DNA of 64,000 nt from Sulfurovum sp. 16-42-52 (GCA_002281755.1 NCHB01000002.1:62001-126000); one strand, 5' to 3'. Shown: positions 17,547-25,589, numbered from the stretch's first letter. Program-made: numbers and translations. Notes: a model not told the origin generated them from the letters alone.

Positions 17547-18373
17547 GAGATATGACACAAGAAACGCTCACGGCAAAGGATTATCTGTCTGACATCCGCC
17601 CTATATGGTGCCCGGGATGCGGCCATTTTTTTATTCTTAGGGCGCTTGCCCAGGCATTCGCCTGGCTAAAACTTCCAAAAGAACAGATCGGACTGATCTC
17701 CGGTATCGGCTGTTCTTCAAGGATCCCTGCCTATATCAATGCGTATGGATTTCATGGTGTGCATGGACGTGCATTGGCTTTGGGAACGGGTTTAAAGGCT
17801 GTACGTCCGGATATGCATGTGATCGTTGCCGGAGGGGATGGCGACGGATATTCCATCGGGGGAAACCATTTTATCCATGCCTGCCGGCGCAATATGGATA
17901 TGACCTACATCGTTATGGACAATGAAGTATACGGTATGACAAAAGGGCAGCCATCGCCTACCACAGAGCCTGACTGGGAAAGCAAGTTTGCACCGCATGG
18001 AACGGGTATTCGTACCTTTAATCCACTCGGGGTTGCTTTGGCTTCAGGGGCAAGTTTCATAGCCCGTGGATTTGCGGGAGACCCCAATGGTCTTACGAAA
18101 CTGATCGTAGAGGCCATAGAGCATAAAGGTTTTTCTCTTGTTGAGATCAAAAGTCCCTGCGTTACTTTTCGTCCGGAAGAGAAAGAGTGGAGCAAAACCA
18201 TGCGGAAAATGAATGTGGTACCTACGGATGATGTGGTAGAAGCAGCCCGAAAAATCCACAGCAGTGACGGGCTGGATACAGGTATTTTCTATCAGGCAAC
18301 ATTACCGGTCTTTGAGCCTCATAGCACCAAAGGAAAAACGGTTTTGGATTTTGAAAAGGAGTTTGAAGTATGA
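17543..18373 (+). CDS. korB: 2-oxoacid:ferredoxin oxidoreductase, beta subunit
   Basis: A 276-residue thiamine-diphosphate subunit. WCPGCGH at residues 22-28 supplies iron-sulfur ligands, GGDGDGYSIGGNHF (about 93-106) and MDNEVYGMTKGQPSPTT bind TPP and Mg. These match the beta subunit of 2-oxoglutarate/2-oxoacid oxidoreductases. AAGGAGG lies 7 nt before the ATG, and the start and end codons overlap both neighbours by 4 nt, so the three genes form one translationally coupled operon. Confidence 0.88.
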   Translation: MRDMTQETLTAKDYLSDIRPIWCPGCGHFFILRALAQAFAWLKLPKEQIGLISGIGCSSRIPAYINAYGFHGVHGRALALGTGLKAVRPDMHVIVAGGDGDGYSIGGNHFIHACRRNMDMTYIVMDNEVYGMTKGQPSPTTEPDWESKFAPHGTGIRTFNPLGVALASGASFIARGFAGDPNGLTKLIVEAIEHKGFSLVEIKSPCVTFRPEEKEWSKTMRKMNVVPTDDVVEAARKIHSSDGLDTGIFYQATLPVFEPHSTKGKTVLDFEKEFEV

Positions 18374-18909
18374 ACCATCCTAAAGAAAACCATTTAGATC
18401 CACTCCGGGTGCTTGCCATGATACATGCCATGATAGAAGAATCCATTTACCACACAGAGACGTTTGCGTATACTTTGAATGTACACCATAATGACAAAGC
18501 GGCCAAAGTATTCCATCTCATCTGTGAACAGTTCAAAGCAGAACAAGGTATCGTTTTGAACGGTACGCTTAATGTGGATCTGCCGACTATCCCTCCTTGG
18601 GAAGAACCTTATACAGAGTATATCCATCCCTCCTCAGTATTGATACATGCCAATTATCTAATGTCCGAATCGGAAGCCTGGAAATTAATGCATGAGATGG
18701 TCGAAATACATAAGCGTTTTTACACTTTTTTATGTAAAGAAAATAGTGTAAATACGCTATTCAGCGTTGTAGACCAATTGGTAAACTATTGCAATGACTG
18801 TGGAGAAAAAAATAAAAGACTGGAAGCGAAAGCAGAAACAAATCGGAGTAAAAGCAGTGAAGATATTGATATCATTGCTCTTCATAGTAATGAAGGCGGA
18901 CTTTGGTGA
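18370..18909 (+). CDS. Unknown helical protein coupled to korAB
   Basis: A 179-residue soluble protein that I do not recognise with certainty. The first 90 residues look all-helical, with acidic and histidine residues spaced as in a ferritin-like or rubrerythrin-like bundle (MIEESIYHTETFAYTL, then FHLICEQFKAEQG), and a second pair HEMVEIHKRF near 115; CNDCG near 138 could bind metal. The C-terminus is polar and probably disordered. It starts inside the korB stop (ATGA) after AAGGAG, so it is expressed with the oxidoreductase; an iron-handling or oxygen-protection role is a guess. Confidence 0.65.
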   Translation: MNHPKENHLDPLRVLAMIHAMIEESIYHTETFAYTLNVHHNDKAAKVFHLICEQFKAEQGIVLNGTLNVDLPTIPPWEEPYTEYIHPSSVLIHANYLMSESEAWKLMHEMVEIHKRFYTFLCKENSVNTLFSVVDQLVNYCNDCGEKNKRLEAKAETNRSKSSEDIDIIALHSNEGGLW

Positions 18910-18988
18910 ACTCCGTCAAATAGACAGCACTGGATACAAAAATCTTATAGAAGTATGATGAAAACATTCATATAAGAGAAAAAGGGTA

Positions 18989-19783
18989 TCAGCCGCATTT
19001 CCCCGGTGCACATTTCATACCGTTAAACTGTCCTGTCATAGTGCCGTTGATACTCTCTTGCTGCATTTTTTTCATTTTTTCTTTCATCATCTCAGGATGT
19101 GCGATAAAGTTGTATCCTTTGTAAAGCGTGATACCGCCATAGAGCACGACAAGCAGGGCAGCAAGTTTCATCATGGTACCTCGAAGTGAACCTTTTTGTA
19201 AAAATTTGGTGACGAAACCTAGAAAAAAGAGTGCAGGGATGGTAGCAAGACCAAAAGTAGCCATGACTAATGCCCCGGCAAAAGGATTGGCTGTACTGGC
19301 TGCAAAGATAGCAAAAGAGTAAACAAGTCCACAAGGAATCAGTCCATTTAATACCCCTAAAAGATAAAAACTTCGATAAGAACGCGAAGACATGAGTGTT
19401 CTAAAACTTTTTTGAAACCATGGGTATCTTGAAACAGACCACTCCGCAGAGTTTAAAAACTTGAATTTCCCCAGAAGCGAAAGACCCGCAAGTATCATCA
19501 GGATACCCGTTAGAACAAAAAGAAGCCCTTTGGTTGTGGGTGTGAAAGCGACCACTTGACCGATAAAACCAAAGAGTGCACCTAGGGCAGTATAGGTGGT
19601 CACACGACCAAAATTATACGCCAAATGTGAAAATGTTTGTTGGGCATAGCTTGATTTTTGGTCTATCTTTGTAGAACTGTAGGCAACGACAATCCCGCCA
19701 CACATCCCAATACAATGCCCCACACTTCCTAAAAAAGCGGTCGTAAGAATGATGATTAAATCTATATTTCCCATATGTGGCAT
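18989..19783 (-). CDS. SafE/DsbD_2-like membrane protein with C-terminal Cys tail
   Basis: A 264-residue polytopic protein of the sulfite-exporter TauE/SafE-like (DsbD_2) group. About six helices fill residues 8-230, and CIGMCGG near residue 25 is the group's typical N-terminal motif, possibly for metal or thiol chemistry. Relatives sit with cytochrome oxidase assembly and copper genes. A Met/Lys-rich segment follows the last helix, ending in MKCAPGKCG; the same kind of tail closes the unrelated DUF4395 protein at 24915-25589. It is divergent from the TerB-like gene. Confidence 0.82.
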   Translation of the reverse strand: MPHMGNIDLIIILTTAFLGSVGHCIGMCGGIVVAYSSTKIDQKSSYAQQTFSHLAYNFGRVTTYTALGALFGFIGQVVAFTPTTKGLLFVLTGILMILAGLSLLGKFKFLNSAEWSVSRYPWFQKSFRTLMSSRSYRSFYLLGVLNGLIPCGLVYSFAIFAASTANPFAGALVMATFGLATIPALFFLGFVTKFLQKGSLRGTMMKLAALLVVLYGGITLYKGYNFIAHPEMMKEKMKKMQQESINGTMTGQFNGMKCAPGKCG

Positions 19784-19842
19784 CCATTTGTTAAGTTTTT
19801 AAAACTATAGTATACTTTTGTTAAATTGGTGTTAAGGATGAG

Positions 19843-20283
19843 ATGGTGTTTCAGGCTGTAAAGCGCAATATGATGAAAATGTTTAGAGAGTTGCTGGTCT
19901 ATCACCATAGTTCGCTGGAGTATCGAGCCAAGATTTTGACACTTTTGGTTTCAGCCAATGGTGACATCTGTGAATGTGAAAAACAAAAACTCAAAGATAT
20001 AGCTCACACTATCTACAAAGACGATCATGAAAGGGCAGAACTGCTTTTGGATGCCGTTTATGAATACCATACGAAAATTATAAACAATAACGGGCTTGAT
20101 TTCGAACACCTTATCATGCTTGTGGAGAAAGAAACAAAAGAGATCAAACGTTTTGCGCAAAAGATAGACATGGATCTTCTGGTTCAGCTACATGAGTGTG
20201 TCGAAGATGAAGATGACAGATTGTTTCAAGAGCGTATTTTGGATTTTTTACAAAACCTTAAGGATGAATATCTTATGGCTTAA
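19843..20283 (+). CDS. TerB-like small cytoplasmic protein
   Basis: A 146-residue, mostly helical protein. LTLLVSANGDICECEKQKLKDIA near residue 35 resembles the metal-binding helix-loop-helix of TerB-like (tellurite resistance B) domains, although the acidic pattern is not perfect. ATG 19843 is preceded by AAGGATG. It lies divergent from the SafE-like gene and 26 nt before the small Cys-rich gene, so these two are likely co-transcribed. Function unknown. Confidence 0.65.
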   Translation: MVFQAVKRNMMKMFRELLVYHHSSLEYRAKILTLLVSANGDICECEKQKLKDIAHTIYKDDHERAELLLDAVYEYHTKIINNNGLDFEHLIMLVEKETKEIKRFAQKIDMDLLVQLHECVEDEDDRLFQERILDFLQNLKDEYLMA

Positions 20284-20309
20284 CTATCAAAAAAAGATAG
20301 GAGGATACC

Positions 20310-20507
20310 GTGAGTTCAGGTTGGGGATGTCAATTTATGGGAACAAAGGGTGAAGATAAAGAGTGGTGTTTAAAGTTGCATCATCATTGCGAGCCTGGTT
20401 GCAAAGGGTGTATTATTGCAGGTAAAGTTGAATTTACACAGCCAAATATCTCTGATGAACAAGAACAAAAAGTAAAAAATCGCTCAGACAATCCGCTTAA
20501 GAGGTAG
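20310..20507 (+). CDS. Small Cys/His-rich protein
   Basis: A 65-residue protein starting at GTG behind a strong AGGAGG. It holds five cysteines and three consecutive histidines: WGCQF, EWCLKLHHHCEPGCKGC. This looks like a metal- or cluster-binding knuckle followed by a polar, disordered tail. There is no signal peptide, so it is probably cytoplasmic. It stops 1 nt before the convergent msrA stop. I do not know the family's function; redox or metal sensing fits the context. Confidence 0.65.
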   Translation: MSSGWGCQFMGTKGEDKEWCLKLHHHCEPGCKGCIIAGKVEFTQPNISDEQEQKVKNRSDNPLKR

Positions 20508-20508
20508 C

Positions 20509-21036
20509 CTATGCCATTTCTTTTGCAAATTTTGCTCTCAGTTTTGCCAGCTTGGGTGGTATGACTGCCATGCAGTAGCCTTGGGTTTGGTTGAGCCGGT
20601 AGTAGTCTTGATGGTAGTTTTCTGCTTTATAATACGATTTTAGCGGCTCTATGGTAGTAACGATGGGTTGGTCATACTCTTTTTGTGCAGCTTCAATTGC
20701 TCCCTCAGCCGCTTCTTTTGTCTCTTCATCGGTGTAGAGTATGGTGGAGCGATACTGTGTACCTCTGTCTGCGCCTTGTTGATTGAGCGTAGTAGGGTTA
20801 TGTGTTGCAAAGAAGATATCAAGTAGGGTATCTGCTGTAATAATATCTTCATTGTAGGTAATCTTGATGACTTCTGCATGCCCAGTTTCACCCGTGCAAA
20901 TATCTCTATAGCTTGGATTGAGTGTGTGTCCGTTGGCATAACCGCTTTCAACATCGCTCACCCCTTTTAGAAGTTCAAATACCGCTTCGGTACACCAGAA
21001 ACATCCACCACCCACTATTAGTTCTTTTGTTGCCAT
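20509..21036 (-). CDS. msrA: Peptide-methionine (S)-S-oxide reductase
   Basis: A 175-residue MsrA enzyme, repairing methionine-S-sulfoxide in proteins. The catalytic motif GGGCFWCTEAVF is near the N-terminus, and DPTTLNQQG-like HNPTTLNQQGADRGTQYRS is the conserved substrate site. There is no MsrB domain fusion. It is transcribed toward the small Cys-rich gene and away from trxC, a thioredoxin that could reduce it. Confidence 0.93.
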   Translation of the reverse strand: MATKELIVGGGCFWCTEAVFELLKGVSDVESGYANGHTLNPSYRDICTGETGHAEVIKITYNEDIITADTLLDIFFATHNPTTLNQQGADRGTQYRSTILYTDEETKEAAEGAIEAAQKEYDQPIVTTIEPLKSYYKAENYHQDYYRLNQTQGYCMAVIPPKLAKLRAKFAKEMA

Positions 21037-21126
21037 TTGACACTCCTTGTTAGTGTATTTATGTTTACTTTATTTGCTATAATACCCAAGAAACTAAAAA
21101 CTATTCTAAAGAAAGGAAGAAGCCTG

Positions 21127-21555
21127 ATGAATGTGAATGTTGTCTGTCCGCATTGTCTTAAAGTCAATCGTATCCCTAAAAAAGAGTCTTATCTAAAAGC
21201 CAACTGCGGTGAATGCAAGAAGTCATTGCTTGAAAGTAAACCTGTATCTGTGGATGCCAACATACTGGCACTCTTTTTAGCCAATTCCGATATCCCCGTT
21301 ATAGTAGATTTTTGGGCGCCTTGGTGTGGTCCCTGCTTGCAGATGGCTCCGGCATTTGAAGAGGTGGCACTTAGTATGCCGCTTCAGGCACAGTTTTTAA
21401 AAGTCAACACCGATGAGCAACAAGCTCTTGGAGGAAAGTACCGCATACAGAGCATACCTACACTTATCGCATTTAAAGCAGGAAAAGAAGTCGACCGGGT
21501 ATCTGGGGCGTTTCAGAGCCTGCAGTTAAAAGCATGGGTGAAGCGACAGCTATAA
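21127..21555 (+). CDS. trxC: Thioredoxin 2 (TrxC)
   Basis: A 142-residue protein with the N-terminal zinc domain typical of TrxC (Cys7, Cys10, Cys27, Cys30 as two CxxC pairs) followed by a thioredoxin fold with WCGPC (Cys67, Cys70) and the cis-proline segment IQSIPTLIAF. It reduces protein disulfides under oxidative stress. I start it at ATG 21127, with AAGGAAG upstream; the reading frame is open further upstream but that part has no homology. Its TAA overlaps the response-regulator ATG by 1 nt. Confidence 0.9.
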   Translation: MNVNVVCPHCLKVNRIPKKESYLKANCGECKKSLLESKPVSVDANILALFLANSDIPVIVDFWAPWCGPCLQMAPAFEEVALSMPLQAQFLKVNTDEQQALGGKYRIQSIPTLIAFKAGKEVDRVSGAFQSLQLKAWVKRQL

Positions 21556-22226
21556 TGAGCAAAATCCTATTACTCGAAGATGATGCTAATCTCAATGAAA
21601 CCATCACAGAATTTTTAGAAGAGAAAGGCTATCAGGTTGTCTCTGTCTATGATGGATATGAAGCACAGGAAAAACTCTATGAAAGCCAGTACGATGTCCT
21701 TTTATTGGATGTTAATACCCCTGGTATCAACGGTTTTGACCTTTTAAAAGAGGCACGCAAGCATGCGGTTTTGGCACCTGCAGTGTTTATTACTTCTCTG
21801 GATTCGGTAGACGATCTTGAAAAAGGTTTTAACAGCGGCTGTGATGACTATATACGCAAACCGTTTTCGCTTAAAGAATTGCACATACGTGTTGAAACAC
21901 TGATAAAACGCGGATTTTATCATGAAACAAAAGAGTTGATGACCATCTCTAAAAATATTGCGTATACGATTAAGAACAATGAACTGATTATTGAAGGTGA
22001 AACGGTCTCTTTGGGACATAAAGAGTCGATGCTGCTCAAGCTTTTTATGAAAAATGAGGGTGAGATTATTGCGCATGAGCGTATTTATGAGCATTTATGG
22101 GATTATGATGAAGAACCCAGCGATACAGCACTGCGTACCTATATCAAAAATCTGCGCAAAATCATAGGCAAGGAAAGAATTGTTAGTATTAAAAAACAAG
22201 GATACAAGTTCATTGCTGAAAAGTGA
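21555..22226 (+). CDS. OmpR/PhoB-type response regulator
   Basis: A 223-residue two-domain regulator. The receiver domain has acidic Glu-Asp-Asp at residues 8-10, the phosphorylated Asp at about 52 (LLLDVNTPG), Thr/Ser in VFITSLDS and Lys in IRKPF. The C-terminal winged helix (about 130-223) includes LGHKESMLLKLF and SDTALRTYIKNLRKIIG, an OmpR-type DNA-binding domain. It starts at the trxC stop and overlaps the histidine kinase, so the kinase is its partner. Confidence 0.9.
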   Translation: MSKILLLEDDANLNETITEFLEEKGYQVVSVYDGYEAQEKLYESQYDVLLLDVNTPGINGFDLLKEARKHAVLAPAVFITSLDSVDDLEKGFNSGCDDYIRKPFSLKELHIRVETLIKRGFYHETKELMTISKNIAYTIKNNELIIEGETVSLGHKESMLLKLFMKNEGEIIAHERIYEHLWDYDEEPSDTALRTYIKNLRKIIGKERIVSIKKQGYKFIAEK

Positions 22227-23367
22227 AAAAAAATCTCTTTTTAGGTTTTTAGCACTTTATACCATGATGGTTATCTTTATGATCATGTTGTTGTCTCTGT
22301 TTTATTATCAGAGCCAAGAGAAGCTGATGCTCTCCGATCAGCGTGCGATGCTTACCAAATATGCCTATATACATACCAAAAGACTGAAAGTTTTGCATCA
22401 TTATTTTGATGAGCGAACAGAGTATCCGCGTGATCCTCGTTTTAAGTCTGCCATTTATGATCTTGAGTATATGAAGATATTTTCACTGCTTGAAGAGCAG
22501 AATGTGCGTTTTGATGAAGAGATTTATATCATCAATAATCATATACACTTGGTAAAGACGTTGGATGAGTTTTATTTGGGGGCAAAGTATCTTGTTGTTG
22601 AGGTAAAAGACAGCGGCGCATGGAGAGGTGATATATGGAAAAACATCATCGGGTACGGGTTCTTGGCGTTGATGTTTTTTATGCTTTTTGGTCTCTATTT
22701 TGCTAAAATGTTTCTTAAACCGATGCGCGATTCGATTGTTTTATTGGATAAGTTCATTAAAGATACGACCCATGAGCTCAATACCCCGCTTTCAGCGATA
22801 TTGGCAAACATTGAGATGATGGATACAGAGGTTATGGGAGAGAAGAACAAAACCAAATTGGCTCGTATCAACATAGCCGCCAAGACGGTTTCTGTACTCT
22901 ATAGGGATTTAACTTATCTGACTTTAGACCACGAAAAAGGAAACCAGGACGAAGCCATCGCACTGAAAGAACTCATTTATGACAGAACCGAATATTTTTC
23001 CGTTTTGGCGCAGTCAAAACACTTAGAATGCAATCTGGATTTGGAAGAGGCAAGTATCACGATGGATAGACGCAAATTTACCAGAGTGATTGACAATCTT
23101 ATCTCCAATGCGATTAAATACAATAAACGAAACGGCACGGTCGGAATCACATTAAGAGAAGGTATGCTTGTAATTTGGGATACAGGTATCGGCATGAAAG
23201 AAGAAAACATTCCCTTTGTGTTTGACAGATATATACGTTTTAATGAGAGTGAGGGTGGATTTGGTGTTGGTCTGAGTATCGTTAAACAAATTCTGGATGA
23301 ATATCATATTTCAATCCAAGTGCAGTCAAAAGAAGAAGAGGGTACACGTATGGTGTTAAGATGGTAA
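22213..23367 (+). CDS. Sensor histidine kinase
   Basis: A transmembrane kinase of about 384 residues. Helix 1 is near residues 10-30, a periplasmic sensor region of roughly 115 residues follows, and helix 2 is near 145-165. The phosphorylated His lies in TTHELNTPLSAI, then N-box DNLISNAIKYN, G1 DTGIGM and G2 GFGVGLSIV. The start is uncertain: I chose TTG 22213, which has AAGGA about ten nt upstream and overlaps the regulator gene. Its 3' end overlaps the next gene by 7 nt. Confidence 0.85.
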   Translation: MLKSEKKSLFRFLALYTMMVIFMIMLLSLFYYQSQEKLMLSDQRAMLTKYAYIHTKRLKVLHHYFDERTEYPRDPRFKSAIYDLEYMKIFSLLEEQNVRFDEEIYIINNHIHLVKTLDEFYLGAKYLVVEVKDSGAWRGDIWKNIIGYGFLALMFFMLFGLYFAKMFLKPMRDSIVLLDKFIKDTTHELNTPLSAILANIEMMDTEVMGEKNKTKLARINIAAKTVSVLYRDLTYLTLDHEKGNQDEAIALKELIYDRTEYFSVLAQSKHLECNLDLEEASITMDRRKFTRVIDNLISNAIKYNKRNGTVGITLREGMLVIWDTGIGMKEENIPFVFDRYIRFNESEGGFGVGLSIVKQILDEYHISIQVQSKEEEGTRMVLRW

Positions 23368-23693
23368 AGTATATTGTCATGATAGCTTTGAGTGTTTCAG
23401 GTTTGTATTGCCAAGATGCCTATGAGCGTCATTGTGTGGAGTGTCATCAAGAACTTCCCACCTCCTTACAAGAGATGTTTAAGCGCTATCTGCTTGTCTA
23501 TAGCGGTGAACAAAATGTCAAAGCGGGACTCAAGCATTATTTAAAACATCCCCTCAAAGAGATATCGGTTATGGACGATTTATTTCTTGAAAATTATGGG
23601 GTGAAAGAGAAAACCACTTTATCAGATAGTGACATTGATGAGGCTTTAGATAGTTACTGGAATAAGTTTAAGGTTTTTAATAAGTTGAAGTAG
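23361..23693 (+). CDS. Small exported CxxCH protein
   Basis: A 110-residue protein with a short signal peptide (about 1-17, ending near LYCQDA) and one CVECH site near residues 24-28 of the precursor, a covalent haem attachment motif. The rest resembles no cytochrome fold I can name and lacks an obvious distal Met. It overlaps the kinase gene by 7 nt, so it may be the periplasmic partner or output of the kinase. An oxygen- or redox-sensing role is inference. Confidence 0.7.
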   Translation: MVKYIVMIALSVSGLYCQDAYERHCVECHQELPTSLQEMFKRYLLVYSGEQNVKAGLKHYLKHPLKEISVMDDLFLENYGVKEKTTLSDSDIDEALDSYWNKFKVFNKLK

Positions 23694-23739
23694 TTACAAT
23701 AAGTTTGGATAAGGTTAAATTATACAGATAAGGATTACA

Positions 23740-24063
23740 ATGAAAAAATTACTTACAGCGCTTACATTGGTGGCATTCACAATGGTCAGTACACCTACAA
23801 CTGCAACAGCAAGTGTAGCAACAGGTCAAAAGATCTTTAAAAAGAAACTAAGAAAATACTGTGGTTTTTCCGGTGTAAGGTTTGCAAGACTGCATTCACA
23901 AGATGAATGGGAAGAGCTCTATGAGAGCGGAAAGTTTATTGATGAAACAAAAAGACTTTGCCCTAAATTGGATGTAACAAAAATCAAAAAAACATGGTGG
24001 AAAGAAATTTATGATTTCACTTACGAGTACGGCACCGGTGGTTCTCACGTTCCTAAGTGTTAA
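23740..24063 (+). CDS. Exported cytochrome-c-like protein without haem site (copy 1)
   Basis: A 107-residue protein with a signal peptide (cleavage near TATAS, about residue 25). The mature part begins TGQKIFKKKLRKYCG and continues to LHSQDEWEELYESGKF, the layout of small periplasmic cytochromes, but where CxxCH is expected there is only one Cys. Three cysteines (KYC, LCPK and the C-terminal PKC) are shared with the next gene. It ends at a strong terminator. Function unknown. Confidence 0.7.
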   Translation: MKKLLTALTLVAFTMVSTPTTATASVATGQKIFKKKLRKYCGFSGVRFARLHSQDEWEELYESGKFIDETKRLCPKLDVTKIKKTWWKEIYDFTYEYGTGGSHVPKC

Positions 24064-24080
24064 GACTGATGTAACTTCCT

Positions 24081-24116
24081 GAAGCAGAAGTCTGTCTTCT
24101 GCTTCTAATTTTTTTC
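24081..24116 (+). terminator. Intrinsic terminator
   Basis: Perfect 10-bp stem GAAGCAGAAG/CTTCTGCTTC with a 5-nt loop and a T-rich tail (TAATTTTTTT), 18 nt after the first cytochrome-like gene. Confidence 0.85.
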
Positions 24117-24184
24117 TACACTTCACAATACTTTCACGATTGTATGTTATGATACATACGCTAAATAAAATAAAAGGAATTAAA

Positions 24185-24499
24185 ATGAATACAGTAACAA
24201 AAATAGCGCTTGCTACTCTACTTGGTATGACGCTATTTTCATCATCTGCAATGGCGGATGTAAAAAAAGGTCAAAAAATTTACCTTAAAAAGCTCAAAGC
24301 GCCATGTAATATGGGTGGAGACAAATTTGCACAAAAACATACGCAAGATGAGTGGGAATCTATCCAGCAAGCTGGAAAATTTGCTGATGAAGTAACTAAA
24401 CTTTGCCCGAAAGCAAAAATAACACCAAAGCAAATTCCTGATGTGTATGATTTTGTATACGAGTATGCTAGCGATTCAGGAAATATACCAAGCTGTTAA
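24185..24499 (+). CDS. Exported cytochrome-c-like protein without haem site (copy 2)
   Basis: A 104-residue paralogue of the preceding gene: signal peptide cut near SAMAD (about residue 23), then KKGQKIYLKKLKAPCN, KHTQDEWESIQQAGKF and LCPK, ending in PSC. Like copy 1 it lacks CxxCH but keeps three cysteines at equivalent places. ATG 24185 follows AAAAGGAA; a longer upstream frame is not supported. The tandem copies probably arose by local duplication and both sit before a true cytochrome c553. Confidence 0.72.
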   Translation: MNTVTKIALATLLGMTLFSSSAMADVKKGQKIYLKKLKAPCNMGGDKFAQKHTQDEWESIQQAGKFADEVTKLCPKAKITPKQIPDVYDFVYEYASDSGNIPSC

Positions 24500-24513
24500 G
24501 CTGTCTTGCTCTA

Positions 24514-24555
24514 AAATGGCGGTGGAAGTTCTGTCTGCAGACTTCTTGAGGTAAC
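24514..24555 (+). terminator. Weak hairpin after copy 2
   Basis: GAAGTTCTG and CAGACTTC can pair around TCTG with one bulged base, 27 nt after the stop of copy 2. There is no clear T-run. Its core resembles the terminator after copy 1, as if the intergenic segment had been duplicated too. Confidence 0.35.
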
Positions 24556-24581
24556 TATATAAACTTTAAAAAGGAAATAAA

Positions 24582-24878
24582 ATGAAAAAAATTGCAATCG
24601 CAATGCTTCTTGCTGGATCTACTTTGCTTATGGCTGACGGTGCTGCTGCTTATGCTAAATGCGTAGGCTGTCATGGTGCAAACGGAGAAAAAGCTGCGCT
24701 CGGTAAATCTGCAATCATCACAGGTCAAGATGCTGCTAAAACTATTGAGCAACTTAACGGATACAAAGCGGGTACACTGAACCAACACGGTATGGGTGGT
24801 CTTATGAAAGGTCAAGTAGCTTCTATGGATGATGCTGCTATCAAAGCTGTTGCAGATCATATTGCTGCAATGAAGTAA
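24582..24878 (+). CDS. Cytochrome c553-like protein
   Basis: A 98-residue monohaem class I cytochrome c. A signal peptide ends near LLMADG (about residue 19), CVGCH is at about 28-32, and GMGGLMKG supplies a likely axial Met near 70. The size and Ala-rich helices match cytochrome c553 of epsilonproteobacteria, a soluble periplasmic electron carrier between the bc1 complex and terminal oxidases. AAAAAGGA precedes the ATG. Confidence 0.9.
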   Translation: MKKIAIAMLLAGSTLLMADGAAAYAKCVGCHGANGEKAALGKSAIITGQDAAKTIEQLNGYKAGTLNQHGMGGLMKGQVASMDDAAIKAVADHIAAMK

Positions 24879-24883
24879 TCTTA

Positions 24884-24909
24884 TGTGACACAAGTTTCCT
24901 TGTGTCACA
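24884..24909. terminator. Hairpin between convergent genes
   Basis: TGTGACACAAG and CTTGTGTCACA form a perfect 11-bp stem with a TTTC loop, between the c553 gene and the convergent DUF4395 gene. There is no T-run on either side, but the position suggests a shared end for both transcripts. Confidence 0.6.
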
Positions 24910-24914
24910 CTCAT

Positions 24915-25589
24915 TTATCCACACTTTCCAGTTTCACATTTCATCTGTTTTGTATTGTTAGCTTTACTTTTATATGTATCAAGATTTACCATACTTTGAC
25001 TATAGAAAAAGAGAGTTATTAAAAATAATAGTAGGCTTATTATTTGATATCTTGAGATTTGTTGTATTTTTTCTTTTGTTTTTACCTCACAAACATTACC
25101 GGGACAATAAAGCGGCTTGCTTTTTTGTAGTTTAAAGTACAAAATACACCCCAAACAGATACCAAAAGCTGTCTCAGAAAATAAAAGCGTGATACATAGC
25201 AGACAAATGGCTATTTTTACATTTGTCATAATTTCAAATACCACAATGATGAAAAACATAATCACAGAGAGGATAAAACCTATGGACCATGCAAATCTTT
25301 TTTGTATAGCTCCTACATATTCTGGCGTTTGATTTTGCACAAAAAAACGTCCCAGTACGAGACTTGGTGCGTAAGTAGGATTGATAAACACACGTATAAA
25401 AAAATCAACCATAAAGACTGTGACGAATATTTTGGTAAAAACAAAATCATGTGTCAGATAGGAGTTTACAAAAGATCCAATCGCAGGTAAAAGTAAAATC
25501 CCTGCTCCTGCGCGTGCTTCTCTCTCATTGAGTACAGGTATATCGTACCCATCAACTTTTTCACCAAAATATACATACTTATCCATCAT
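24915..25589 (-). CDS. DUF4395-like membrane protein with C-terminal Cys tail
   Basis: A 224-residue membrane protein. The core (about 20-150) resembles DUF4395: an early hydrophobic pair, FFIRVFINPTYAPSLVLGRFFV, and later GICLGCILYFKL. It lacks the usual CP-x-S start of the family. An extra helix near 185-200 is followed by a polar tail ending MKCETGKCG, matching the tail of the SafE-like protein at 18989-19783. It is divergent from a second DUF4395 gene, and both face a palindrome-promoter region. Function unknown; a sulfur or redox role is inferred from neighbours. Confidence 0.7.
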   Translation of the reverse strand: MMDKYVYFGEKVDGYDIPVLNEREARAGAGILLLPAIGSFVNSYLTHDFVFTKIFVTVFMVDFFIRVFINPTYAPSLVLGRFFVQNQTPEYVGAIQKRFAWSIGFILSVIMFFIIVVFEIMTNVKIAICLLCITLLFSETAFGICLGCILYFKLQKSKPLYCPGNVCEVKTKEKIQQISRYQIISLLLFLITLFFYSQSMVNLDTYKSKANNTKQMKCETGKCG

